A stretch of DNA of 36,178 nucleotides, from assembly GCA_022776445.1 (NCBI GenBank), contig JALFHZ010000009.1:1-36178 (forward strand), written 5' to 3'. Below are positions 7,350 through 15,573 of this stretch, piece after piece. Within the stretch, counting starts at the first letter, position 1, and each line of letters starts with the position of its first letter. Source of the stretch: Lachnospiraceae bacterium. Lineage in GTDB: Bacteria > Bacillota > Clostridia > Lachnospirales > Lachnospiraceae. A program made the position numbers and the translations under genes. The notes beneath the pieces were generated by a model. That model was given only the letters and a program-made list of their open reading frames with translations. It did no database searches and had not been told where the DNA came from.

Positions 7350-8765
7350 ATGAAGGAAAACAGGAATCCGCAGAATCTGCCGGAGGCGTTTCTGCAAAAG
7401 ATGAGTAAACTGCTGGGAGAGGAATATGATGCATGTCTCCGGAGCTATGAGAAGGAACGGGTGCAGGGGCTTCGCTTCAATCTGTGGAAGGGCACTTTGG
7501 AGGACATGGTGAAGGAAAATCGACAGAGGTTTGATCTGACAGAGATTCCATGGTGCAGGGAAGGATTTTACTATCGGCAGGAGACGCGGCCGGGACGCCA
7601 TCCGTACCATGAGGCGGGGGTGTATTATATTCAGGAACCCAGTGCCATGGCTGTTGTGTCACTTCTGGACCCGCAGCCGGGAGAGAAGATTCTGGATCTC
7701 TGTGCAGCTCCCGGCGGAAAGACGACGCAGATTGCCGGGAGGCTTCACGGGGAAGGATTGCTGGTAAGCAATGAGATTCATCCTGCAAGAGCCAGGATTC
7801 TTTCGCAGAATGTGGAACGGCTCGGCATCGGCAATGCTGTGGTGACCAATGAAGATTCTGCGAGGCTGGAGACCTGTTTCCCTGCATTTTTTGACCGGAT
7901 TGTGGTGGATGCTCCCTGCTCCGGGGAGGGCATGTTCCGGAAGGATGAGCAGGCGCGGGGCGAATGGAGTGAGGAGAATGTCCGGCTCTGCGCTGAGCGC
8001 CAGCAGGAGATCCTGGAGCATGCGGCAGCAATGCTGCGTCCGGGAGGCAGGATGGTATATTCCACCTGTACGTTTTCTCCGGAGGAAGATGAGGATGGAA
8101 TTGCCTCATTTCTGAAGCACCATCCGGAATTTAAGATTGTAAAGCTTACGGATGACCGGAAACCGGCAGGGCTTTCTGCCGGACGGTCGGAGTGGGCTTC
8201 GGAAGAAATGCCGGAGCTGTCGGATACGTACCGTATCTGGCCGCATAAGGCGGAGGGCGAGGGCCATTATCTGGCACTGCTGGAAAAGTCATCGGATGCA
8301 GAACCGGGAAGAGTAAAGAAGCCGAAGGAGCCGAAATACTGGAGAGACAAGGCAGGTCAGAAACTGCTGAATGAGTTTCTGACGGATCTCTGTCCGGCAT
8401 GGAAGCCGGATGTGGACAGACTGATTCTGTTCGGGGATCAGCTTTATCAGCTTCCGGCTCAGATGCCCGATTTTGCCGGAATGAAGGTGCTTCGTCCGGG
8501 ACTTCATCTGGGCACATTGAAAAAGAACCGTTTGGAACCGTCCCATGCGCTGGCGCTGCATCTGCACCCGGATGAGGTGAAACGCAGCATTGCCTTCCCG
8601 GGGGATGGGACGCAGATTCTGGATTATCTGAAGGGCAATACACTCCCGGACCCGGATGGAAACAAAGGCTGGGTTCTGGTATGTGCAGACCGATATTCCA
8701 TTGGCTGGGCCAAGGCGTCCGGCGGGATTCTGAAGAATCATTATCCGAAAGGACTTCGGATCTGA
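7350..8765 (+). CDS. rsmF: RsmF-type rRNA cytosine-C5 methyltransferase (NOL1/NOP2/Sun family)
   Basis: 471 residues, cytoplasmic, S-adenosylmethionine dependent, expected to methylate C5 of a cytosine in 16S rRNA. The SAM-binding loop DLCAAPGGKTTQIA starts at residue 116. The two conserved cysteines are present: C190 in DAPCSGEG and C240 in YSTCTFSPEEDE; in this family the latter is the usual nucleophile and the former helps product release. The C-terminal 170 residues match the extra domains of RsmF/YebU rather than RsmB. The ribosome site is weak (GAGACGG before 7350), so translation may depend on the abundant upstream DUF6465 message nine bases away. The precise target base is not provable from sequence; YebU in E. 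coli modifies C1407. Confidence 0.88.
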   Translation: MKENRNPQNLPEAFLQKMSKLLGEEYDACLRSYEKERVQGLRFNLWKGTLEDMVKENRQRFDLTEIPWCREGFYYRQETRPGRHPYHEAGVYYIQEPSAMAVVSLLDPQPGEKILDLCAAPGGKTTQIAGRLHGEGLLVSNEIHPARARILSQNVERLGIGNAVVTNEDSARLETCFPAFFDRIVVDAPCSGEGMFRKDEQARGEWSEENVRLCAERQQEILEHAAAMLRPGGRMVYSTCTFSPEEDEDGIASFLKHHPEFKIVKLTDDRKPAGLSAGRSEWASEEMPELSDTYRIWPHKAEGEGHYLALLEKSSDAEPGRVKKPKEPKYWRDKAGQKLLNEFLTDLCPAWKPDVDRLILFGDQLYQLPAQMPDFAGMKVLRPGLHLGTLKKNRLEPSHALALHLHPDEVKRSIAFPGDGTQILDYLKGNTLPDPDGNKGWVLVCADRYSIGWAKASGGILKNHYPKGLRI

Positions 8766-8802
8766 AAGACAGGAGTATTCTGACCGATGGTTACAGAATG
8801 AT

Positions 8803-8850
8803 AAAGACGCAGGAGACAGCACATCAGTGCCGTTTCCCACGTCTTTTTTT
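8803..8850. terminator. Bidirectional terminator between rsmF and the DUF1576 gene
   Basis: Stem AAAGACG (8803-8809) / CGTCTTT (8840-8846) with an inner GCAC/GTGC hairpin and a T-run to 8850 on the plus strand. On the minus strand the structure covers the end of the DUF1576 gene. Confidence 0.6.
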
Positions 8851-10299
8851 GTTTCCGTCTGCGGAGGTAGTTGAAATATTATCCATCAGTGTGATCATAT
8901 CCTGCAGATTGATGGTCTGCCGGTTGATTTGCTCCCTTGTCTCTGGTATATAGTGTTCCAGAATCGGGAGGAGGATCAGGGCGGTGATACCTGTGGTAAA
9001 CCCGCCGTTATACAGAACCAGTCCGCCGTGCAGGGCGCTTGTGGCAGTGCACATGGATGCGCACATGAAGCCTGCGGCAATACCTGCCCGCACTCCGTAG
9101 CGGCCAACGATCGGGCAGAGTCCCGTGGCGAATGCCACACCGTTGATATACCCCTGCGTGGAGATCGACCAGCCGATTTCCCGTCCGTTGATGTGGCAGA
9201 AAAACAGAGTCACAAAATAGAGGAGCTGGTACCCAACCAGAATCGGCCAGATATTTCGTGGGTGCTGTCCCATGGCAGTGAAGGTCAGTGCCGCAAGCAC
9301 TACGCCGATGGTGGCTCCGGTAAAACCGACGCCCTCGGTGTAGAACATAATCACATTCAGGTAGGCAAGAAACATACATCCAATACAGCCGATGTTGATC
9401 AGGCAGAGCGGCATCCCGTAGTTGTTGGCAAAATCGCTGCGGTACCCGGTATCCTTAACCAGATGGCGGAAACCCCGGAAGCTTTTTCCGTTTAACATGT
9501 ACCCGGCAAAGATACAGACGGAGAAGACAATCAGGAAGAAGCAGTTGGCATACAGCTGATAGGAATGGCCAAAACGCTCGTAGATTACGTTGAATCGATG
9601 AACCACACCCTGCGGTTCAATGCCCATGGTCTTGTACATGAAATTATAAAGGAAAAAGCCGAAGACGCCGAAGGCAAGGCCGCCGTTGTACAGATTGTAA
9701 CCTTTGTGCCAGGCATGTGCACCCGGCAGAATCGCGGGGACAATATAGCCCAGCATGATCACAAACAGTACCGCCAGAAGCACTCCGCTCCAGGTGAGAT
9801 TGGGCTGTGCGAATACATATCGTTCCTTCTGGGTATAACGGAACAAAATCTCACTGACAAATGGTCCGAAGGACGTCGTGAACATGCAGACATGCAGGTT
9901 GTCGTTGAAATTCAGTTTCATATGATGCAGGTAAATGAAGGGAGCCAGAAAGCACGGGAGCATGCTCAGCAGGTTCAGGCCGTAGAAGCAGTGCGCAACA
10001 ACCAGAAAGTATCCCGCCATGGTGTTGGCACGGGATTCTCCCTTGAGGCAAATCATAAACAGAACGCATACCATGCCGCAGGCCCCTGCATTGAGCATGG
10101 CACTTGCCAGACTGCCGATCTCCAGATAGTCGGTGACCAGCGGGCAGGGATTCGTCATAATCAGAAACCAGTTGTAAAAAATCTGTTCCCTTTCTCCGGT
10201 GTAAAACGCTGCGACGAAGGCAGAAATGAAAAAAGCAACGGAAAAGCCCAGGGCGATTCCGTTGATAATCATACTGTTCGTTATTTTCTGATGTTTCAT
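8824..10299 (-). CDS. DUF1576 family integral membrane protein
   Basis: Start chosen at 10299 on the minus strand (491 residues), because GGGGGA lies nine bases upstream; the longer frame to 10371 runs into the promoter. The protein has about a dozen hydrophobic segments. It has paired similar halves (NLYNGGLAFGVFGFFLYN and LYNGGFTTGITALILLP recall each other), suggesting an internal duplication, and ends in a basic tail NKKRRGKRH. I recognise it as DUF1576, a membrane protein family of unknown function common in Clostridia. A transporter role is plausible but unproven. It has its own promoter, whose -35 box overlaps the stop codon of the upstream pseudouridine synthase gene, and a perfect dyad just downstream of the start point suggests repression. 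Confidence 0.82.
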   Translation of the reverse strand: MKHQKITNSMIINGIALGFSVAFFISAFVAAFYTGEREQIFYNWFLIMTNPCPLVTDYLEIGSLASAMLNAGACGMVCVLFMICLKGESRANTMAGYFLVVAHCFYGLNLLSMLPCFLAPFIYLHHMKLNFNDNLHVCMFTTSFGPFVSEILFRYTQKERYVFAQPNLTWSGVLLAVLFVIMLGYIVPAILPGAHAWHKGYNLYNGGLAFGVFGFFLYNFMYKTMGIEPQGVVHRFNVIYERFGHSYQLYANCFFLIVFSVCIFAGYMLNGKSFRGFRHLVKDTGYRSDFANNYGMPLCLINIGCIGCMFLAYLNVIMFYTEGVGFTGATIGVVLAALTFTAMGQHPRNIWPILVGYQLLYFVTLFFCHINGREIGWSISTQGYINGVAFATGLCPIVGRYGVRAGIAAGFMCASMCTATSALHGGLVLYNGGFTTGITALILLPILEHYIPETREQINRQTINLQDMITLMDNISTTSADGNKKRRGKRH

Positions 10300-10324
10300 A
10301 ATACTTCCCCCACTTTGCACATCC

Positions 10325-10339
10325 GTTGTTCTTAACAAC
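10325..10339. promoter_or_regulatory. Operator-like dyad in the DUF1576 gene leader
   Basis: GTTGTT-CTT-AACAAC, a perfect 6-bp inverted repeat with a 3-bp centre, lies about +2 to +16 relative to the expected start of the minus-strand transcript. This is a classic repressor position. No local regulator gene is obviously its partner. Confidence 0.45.
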
Positions 10340-10347
10340 TTTTTTAC

Positions 10348-10376
10348 ATTATAACTCTGTGTGAGGGTCATTTCAA
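10348..10376 (-). promoter_or_regulatory. Promoter of the DUF1576 gene
   Basis: On the minus strand: TTGAAA (10376-10371), 17-bp spacer, TATAAT (10353-10348). The -35 element overlaps the stop codon of the preceding pseudouridine synthase gene. Confidence 0.78.
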
Positions 10377-11284
10377 GAAAAAGGAAGAAAGATTTTCATG
10401 TCCTCCGGAACCGGTGCCGTGAAGGAAAGCATCGTTCCTCTGAGTGGATGCGGAAACTCCAGCTTCCAGGAATGAAGGCTCTGACGCCGGATATAACGAT
10501 AGTCCGGATGATAGAGAAAATCACCGAACAGCGGGTATCCGAGGTACTTCATGTGCACACGGATCTGATGGGTGCGTCCGGTCTCCAGCTTCAGTTCAGC
10601 TAAGGATGCGTCAAGCGATTCCTGATAGGAGAGGAAGCGATAGTGGGTGCGCGCCGGCTCTCCGCGGAGCAGATCTACCCGGCGTTCAATGGTAGAACCG
10701 TCTACGCGTGCGATGGGGGCATCTATGATCCCACATCCGTCCGTGCCGGCATTGCGCAGGTCGCCGCTGACAGCAGCCAGATAGGTACGGTGGATTCTGC
10801 GCTTTTTTACCATGTCGGAAAGAATGCAGGCGCTCAGGGCGTGCCGGGCGAGAATCAGAAGCCCGGTGGTATCACGATCCAGACGATTGATGACCCGGTA
10901 GACAAACGGCTGATTCCGGCTGGCAAAATACCAGGCCATGCCGTTGGCAAGGGTATTGGCATAGTTGCCCTGGGAGGGATGAATCGGCAGGTCGGCCTGT
11001 TTGTTGATCACCAGAAGATCGTCATCCTCATACAGAATATCCAGATCCATGGGGGTTGGCACGATATGCGCGGAGTCCGGTTCATCCGGAAGGCGGACAC
11101 ACAGTGTTTCTCCGGCATGAAGCTGCCGGGTGACGTAGACATGCGTTCCCGCTACCGTCAGGTATTCCGGACTTTTTTTCAGATCAATGATGAGACGGCG
11201 GGAATAGCCGTGGGAAAGCAGGAGTGCTTCCACAGTTATGCCCTCCTCCTGTGGGGGAATGGGGTAAGTAAAGATACGGTTCAT
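10373..11284 (-). CDS. RluA-family pseudouridine synthase
   Basis: 303 residues. The N-terminal 75 residues resemble an S4-like RNA-binding module (a segment beginning EALLLSHGYSRR, ending near LCVRLPDE). The catalytic domain contains INRLDRDTTGL, the RluA motif II whose aspartate attacks the uridine ring, and later KLETGRTHQIRVHM, a second hallmark. The enzyme isomerises selected uridines of rRNA or tRNA to pseudouridine in the cytoplasm. Which member (RluA, RluC, RluD or a clostridial paralogue) cannot be told. Its ATG overlaps the dinB stop by four bases (ATGA), so it is translationally coupled to the polymerase gene. That is a chance-looking housekeeping pairing rather than a known pathway. 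Confidence 0.9.
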   Translation of the reverse strand: MNRIFTYPIPPQEEGITVEALLLSHGYSRRLIIDLKKSPEYLTVAGTHVYVTRQLHAGETLCVRLPDEPDSAHIVPTPMDLDILYEDDDLLVINKQADLPIHPSQGNYANTLANGMAWYFASRNQPFVYRVINRLDRDTTGLLILARHALSACILSDMVKKRRIHRTYLAAVSGDLRNAGTDGCGIIDAPIARVDGSTIERRVDLLRGEPARTHYRFLSYQESLDASLAELKLETGRTHQIRVHMKYLGYPLFGDFLYHPDYRYIRRQSLHSWKLEFPHPLRGTMLSFTAPVPEDMKIFLPFS

Positions 11285-12537
11285 GATTCCTCTTTCTGAT
11301 GCAGATGTTTTTTCTTGCTGACGGCGTGATCCACAACCCGGCTGTCGCTCAAAAAACTGGCGCGTTTGATGCTGTCAATCCCATACCTGCTGCGGATGGA
11401 ATCTACGGCTTTTTCCAGATCTTTCAGCTTTCTGGACTGCTCTGTCTCAAAAAGGCTCATCTGTTCGTAGCGGTCTTCCGATATGCGGCTGGTACGCAGA
11501 CCGATCAGGCGGACGGGAGTCAGATCCCAGAATTCTTTCAGAAGCTTACAGGCATTCTGATAGAGTACGGAGGTCGAGTCTGTGGGTACCTGCAGAGTCA
11601 TCTGATGGGAAAGACTGCGAAACTGCCAGTCCTTCAGTTCCACACAGATGCAGTTGCAGCGCACCCCTTCTTCCCGCAGCCGGGCGCCCACCGTTTCGCT
11701 TAAGGCGAGCAGAACCTGACATGCGGTATCCAGATCGGAAATATCACGGGGAAGCGTGATGCTGTTGCCGTATCCTTTGTTGAGGGGGTCTTTCTCCGCC
11801 ACGGGATCCTCATCGATGCCGTTGGCGTACCGATGAATCATCGTGCCGTATTTATTCCCCAGGTGAGCACACAGGATCTTCGGATCGCAGGCCGCGATGT
11901 CTCCGATGGTGTGCAGTCCGATGCGTTCCATCTTATCTGCGGCGGAACTTCCTACAAAGAACAGGCTTCGCAGCGGAAGCGGCCACATCTTAGCAGCGAT
12001 TTCTTCCGGAAACAGTGTATGGGTGCGGTCGGGTTTCTCAAAATCTGATGCCATCTTTGCGAGCAGTTTATTTGGTGCGATGCCGATATTGACCGTAAAA
12101 CCAAGCTCCCGGCTGATCCGTCCGCGGATCTGGTCTGCTACCTCGATGGGATCACCAAACAGATGAATGGTGCCGGTCATATCGAGAAACGCTTCGTCAA
12201 TGCTGAATTTTTCAATATCCGGTGTGTAGTCGGACAGCAGCGCGATCAGATTTTTGGAATATTCCAGATATAGATCGAAACGTGAAGGAACCACGACCAG
12301 CTCCGGGCATTTCTTTCTGGCACTGGCCAGCGTTTCGGCAGTGGAAATGCCGTACTGCTTAGCCGGGGTGGATTTGGCCAGCACGATGCCGTGGCGGGAT
12401 TTGGCATCTCCGCCTACTGCTGATGGAACGGTGCGCAGGTCCAGAGCTTCCGGATCCTGGCTGAGCCGATAGACGGACTCCCAGCTTAAAAATGCGGAAT
12501 TTACATCAATATGAAAGATCAGCCGATGCTGATTCAT
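11281..12537 (-). CDS. dinB: DNA polymerase IV (Y-family translesion polymerase)
   Basis: Start chosen at 12537 on the minus strand (418 residues): AAGGAG lies nine bases upstream, while the in-frame ATG at 12546 directly abuts it. Y-family motifs are intact: HIDVNSAFLSWE with the first catalytic aspartate, YSKNLIALLSDYTPDIEKFSIDEAFLD with the catalytic Asp-Glu pair, then thumb and little-finger domains. Near the C-terminus QMSLF is a good sliding-clamp binding motif. The enzyme copies damaged templates with low fidelity. It is slightly longer than E. coli Pol IV (351 residues), as is common in Clostridia. No obvious LexA-type box is seen upstream, so SOS control is unproven. It overlaps the pseudouridine synthase gene by four bases. 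Confidence 0.92.
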   Translation of the reverse strand: MNQHRLIFHIDVNSAFLSWESVYRLSQDPEALDLRTVPSAVGGDAKSRHGIVLAKSTPAKQYGISTAETLASARKKCPELVVVPSRFDLYLEYSKNLIALLSDYTPDIEKFSIDEAFLDMTGTIHLFGDPIEVADQIRGRISRELGFTVNIGIAPNKLLAKMASDFEKPDRTHTLFPEEIAAKMWPLPLRSLFFVGSSAADKMERIGLHTIGDIAACDPKILCAHLGNKYGTMIHRYANGIDEDPVAEKDPLNKGYGNSITLPRDISDLDTACQVLLALSETVGARLREEGVRCNCICVELKDWQFRSLSHQMTLQVPTDSTSVLYQNACKLLKEFWDLTPVRLIGLRTSRISEDRYEQMSLFETEQSRKLKDLEKAVDSIRSRYGIDSIKRASFLSDSRVVDHAVSKKKHLHQKEES

Positions 12538-12562
12538 GAAAGCCATCTCCTTCCTGCTGTTT

Positions 12563-12592
12563 TTGACCCGAATCAGATGTTATCAGTATAGC
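12563..12592 (+). promoter_or_regulatory. Possible promoter of the D,D-carboxypeptidase gene
   Basis: TTGACC (12563-12568), 18-bp spacer, TATAGC (12587-12592), in the 90-base gap between divergent dinB and the carboxypeptidase gene. Spacer length and the -10 match are imperfect. Confidence 0.35.
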
Positions 12593-12636
12593 AGAATATT
12601 TACAGATTTTCCAGAATAGGATGGAATGATTCTACG

Positions 12637-13965
12637 ATGGAGTGTGGGACAATGGGAAGAGTGAGCCGCGGGTATGGTATGATGGCCGGAATTGCAATCG
12701 GTTTTGCAATCTGGGGCGGAGTGGATTGGCAGACGTATCAGACGGAACCGGCAGTATGGAATCAGGCGTCGACAATCATTACATCAGAAACAGCAGAAGA
12801 ACAATCGGCTTTGGATGCACGGAAGCTTCACGCACAGTCTGCTGTGCTGATGGATGGTGACAGCGGCCGCATTTTATATAGAAAGAATGCAGACATGTTC
12901 CGGCCTATGGCAAGTACAACAAAGATCATGACCTGCATTCTGGCGCTGGAAAACGGATGCGGAACCGATATCTGTGAGGTATCTTCCGCTGCGGCGTCAC
13001 AGCCGAAGGTTCATCTGGGTGTAAAGCCGGGGGATCAGTTTTATTTTGAAGATCTTCTCTATTCTCTGATGCTGGAATCTCACAATGATTCTGCGGTCAT
13101 TCTTGCAGAAGCTGTTGCAGGAAGTGTAGAGGCGTTTTCCGGTATGATGAATCAGAAAGCACGTGAAATCGGATGCATGGATACCTTTTTTATCACGCCC
13201 AACGGTCTGGATGCCCGGTATACGAAGGAGGATGGCACGGTTTTTGTCCATGGAACGACAGCGGAGGATCTGGCCAGAATCATGCGTTACTGTATCAGGG
13301 AATCGCCGAAACGGGAAGAATTTCTGGAAATCACCAGAACCGGCAATTACAGTTTTACGGATGTTTCCGGGAAAAAACAGTATTCCTGCGTCAATCATAA
13401 TGCGCTTTTGTCTATGATGGAGGGGGCACTGACCGGAAAGACCGGATTTACCGGAGGAGCCGGATATTCTTATGTCGGCGCACTGGAGGATGAAGGCCGT
13501 ACCTATGTGCTGGCACTCCTGGGCTGCGGATGGCCGCCGCATAAGACTTATAAATGGGACGATGCAAGAACGTTGTTTTCCTATGGGAAACGCGCATTCC
13601 ACTATCGGGAGGTGGAGCAGAAGGTGCAGTTCGAACCGATTCCGGTAGAAAATGGGATCCCGGAAGACGAAGAATGGACAGAAACCGGCAGAGAAGCTCT
13701 GGCAGAGCTTACGGTGGAACACCGGATGGGGACGGAACCGTTCCGGCTGCTGCTCTCGGATGAGGAGACGGTCGAGCAGAAGATTGAACTTCCGGATGCG
13801 TTGTCGGCGCCGCTGGAATCAGGAGAGATTGTCGGCAGTGTTTCCTATCTTCTGCATGGAACGGTGATGCATCGGGATTCCATCTGTGTGGTGTCGGATA
13901 TCCGGGAGAAAAATCTGGTCTGGTTCATGGAGCTGGTATTTCATAATTTTTTTGTAAAAAGTTAA
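12637..13965 (+). CDS. D-alanyl-D-alanine carboxypeptidase (PBP5/DacF family)
   Basis: 442 residues from the first ATG; an ATG at 12652 preceded by GGAG is an equally good start. An uncleaved or cleaved signal segment (MAGIAIGFAIWGGVDW) targets it outside the membrane. Penicillin-binding motifs are all present: SxxK as STTK (S93, K96), SxN as ESHND, and KTG as GKTGFTGGAGY. The enzyme trims the terminal D-alanine of peptidoglycan stem peptides and so sets cross-linking. A C-terminal region of about 130 residues corresponds to the PBP5_C-like beta domain; the last residues (VWFMELVFHNFF) could be an amphipathic anchor. DacF, DacA or DacB assignment is not possible. It is monocistronic, with a promoter for the next operon just after it. 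Confidence 0.9.
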   Translation: MECGTMGRVSRGYGMMAGIAIGFAIWGGVDWQTYQTEPAVWNQASTIITSETAEEQSALDARKLHAQSAVLMDGDSGRILYRKNADMFRPMASTTKIMTCILALENGCGTDICEVSSAAASQPKVHLGVKPGDQFYFEDLLYSLMLESHNDSAVILAEAVAGSVEAFSGMMNQKAREIGCMDTFFITPNGLDARYTKEDGTVFVHGTTAEDLARIMRYCIRESPKREEFLEITRTGNYSFTDVSGKKQYSCVNHNALLSMMEGALTGKTGFTGGAGYSYVGALEDEGRTYVLALLGCGWPPHKTYKWDDARTLFSYGKRAFHYREVEQKVQFEPIPVENGIPEDEEWTETGREALAELTVEHRMGTEPFRLLLSDEETVEQKIELPDALSAPLESGEIVGSVSYLLHGTVMHRDSICVVSDIREKNLVWFMELVFHNFFVKS

Positions 13966-13974
13966 AAATATAAC

Positions 13975-14003
13975 TTGAATTTTGCGCTTTCTCATTATAC
14001 AAT
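13975..14003 (+). promoter_or_regulatory. Promoter of the decarboxylase operon
   Basis: TTGAAT (13975-13980), 17-bp spacer, TACAAT (13998-14003), giving a leader of about 90 bases before the first gene. Confidence 0.72.
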
Positions 14004-14031
14004 TAAAATCGGCAGAAATTGGATTTACTAG

Positions 14032-14074
14032 GCGATATTTCATGGATCCTCCACAAGATCTGGTGGAGTATCGC
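14032..14074 (+). promoter_or_regulatory. Leader hairpin of the decarboxylase operon
   Basis: Nested pairing: outer GCGATA (14032-14037) with TATCGC (14069-14074), inner CTCCAC (14049-14054) with GTGGAG (14063-14068). It is not followed by a T-run and ends 15 bases before the GGAGG ribosome site, so it is a leader structure rather than a terminator. Confidence 0.5.
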
Positions 14075-14101
14075 TAATATTACAAAATGGAGGATTGCAA
14101 A

Positions 14102-15556
14102 ATGAGTAATTCAGCACAAACATCAGCAAGTAACAGAATCCATGCATTACTTGATGAGAACAGTTTTGTTGAAGTAGGCGCTTATATCACGGCAAGAAGC
14201 ACCGATTTCAACATGACTGCCAAGGAAACTCCGGCAGATGGTGTCCTTACGGGTTATGGTACCATTGACGGAAACCTTGTGTACGTGTACAGCCAGGACG
14301 CTTCCGTACTGGGCGGTTCCATGGGCGAGATGCACGCTAAGAAAATTTCCAGCCTTTATTCCATGGCTATGAAGATGGGTGCACCGGTGATCGGTCTGAT
14401 CGACTGTGCCGGTTTGAGACTGCAGGAGGCTACAGATGCTCTGAACGGTTTTGGTCAGATGTATTTAAGCCAGGCTATGGCTTCCGGCGTTGTACCACAG
14501 ATTTCAGCAGTATTCGGAACCTGCGGCGGCGGCATGGCAGTATCTTCTGCAATGGCAGATTTCATTTTCATGGAGAGCAAGAAGGCTAAATTATTTGTGA
14601 ACTCTCCGAATGCGATCGAAGGCAACCGTGTTGAGAAGTGCGATACTTCCAGCGCTGCATTCCAGAGCGAAGAGGCAGGCCTGGTTGACTTTACTGGTGA
14701 TGAGGATGAGATCCTTTCCAAGATCCGTACTTTGATTTCCATCCTGCCGGCTAACAATGAAGATGATATGTCTTACAGCGAGTGCACCGATGATCTGAAC
14801 CGCGTATGTTCCGATCTGGAGAACTGTGCGGGCGCTGCTGATATTGCACTGTCTCAGATTTCTGATGATGGCTTCTTTATGGAAGTGAAGAAAGCATATG
14901 ATCCGTCCATGGTGACCGGTTTTATCCGCCTGAACGGTACGACCGTCGGCTGTGTTGCTAACCGTACTGCAGTTTATGGCGAGGATGGTGAGCAGGAAGC
15001 AGAGTATGAGGCAGTTCTTTCTTACCGCGGATGTGAGAAGGCAGCGAAGTTTGTATCCTTCTGCGACGCGTTCAATATTCCGCTGCTGACTCTTGTGAAT
15101 GTCAGAGGCTATAAGGCGAGCAAGTGCACCGAGCGCAGAATCGCGAAGGCTGCAGGCCGCCTGACCTATGCATTTGCAAATGCAAGTGTTCCGAAGGTAA
15201 CCGTTGTAACAGGTGAGGCTTATGGTACCGCATATCTGACCATGAACAGCAAGTCCATCGGTGCGGATGTGGTATATGCATGGCCGTCAGCTTCCATCGG
15301 CATGATGGATGCAGATGCAGCAGTTAAGATCATGTACGCAGACGAGATTGCAAAGGCAGATGACAGTCTGGCGCTGATCCGCGAACAGTCTGCTGCTTAC
15401 CGTGAGCTTCAGTCCAGCGCGCTGGCTGCAGCGAAGAGAGGATATGTGGATGACATTATTGAGGCATGTGATACCAGAAAACGCGTAATTGCTGCTTTTG
15501 AGATGTTATTTACCAAGAGAGAGGATCGTCCTGACAGAAAACATGGTACGGTTTAA
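14102..15556 (+). CDS. Biotin-dependent carboxyltransferase subunit (MmdA / transcarboxylase 12S-like)
   Basis: Start chosen at 14102 (484 residues) with GGAGG about eight bases upstream. The protein has two crotonase-fold carboxyltransferase domains. The N-terminal one carries IDCAGLRLQEA and the oxyanion-hole region TCGGGMAVSSAMADFIFM. The C-terminal one carries LTLVNVRGYKASK, GEAYGTAYLTMNSKS and ADVVYAWPSASIGMM. The family moves a carboxyl group between an acyl-CoA and biotin, as in methylmalonyl-CoA decarboxylase alpha, the 12S subunit of transcarboxylase and glutaconyl-CoA decarboxylase. It is about 30 residues shorter than typical MmdA proteins. The following OadG, biotin carrier and OadB genes point to an acyl-CoA decarboxylase driving Na+ export. 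Its acyl-CoA is not provable; propionyl/methylmalonyl-CoA is the leading guess. Confidence 0.85.
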   Translation: MSNSAQTSASNRIHALLDENSFVEVGAYITARSTDFNMTAKETPADGVLTGYGTIDGNLVYVYSQDASVLGGSMGEMHAKKISSLYSMAMKMGAPVIGLIDCAGLRLQEATDALNGFGQMYLSQAMASGVVPQISAVFGTCGGGMAVSSAMADFIFMESKKAKLFVNSPNAIEGNRVEKCDTSSAAFQSEEAGLVDFTGDEDEILSKIRTLISILPANNEDDMSYSECTDDLNRVCSDLENCAGAADIALSQISDDGFFMEVKKAYDPSMVTGFIRLNGTTVGCVANRTAVYGEDGEQEAEYEAVLSYRGCEKAAKFVSFCDAFNIPLLTLVNVRGYKASKCTERRIAKAAGRLTYAFANASVPKVTVVTGEAYGTAYLTMNSKSIGADVVYAWPSASIGMMDADAAVKIMYADEIAKADDSLALIREQSAAYRELQSSALAAAKRGYVDDIIEACDTRKRVIAAFEMLFTKREDRPDRKHGTV

Positions 15557-15573
15557 AATGAGGTGACACGTAT

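Noticed and set aside
9565-10335. Plus-strand open frame of 256 codons opposite the DUF1576 gene
   Set aside because: It is the reverse shadow of a membrane protein; the translation is hydrophilic and unlike any known family.
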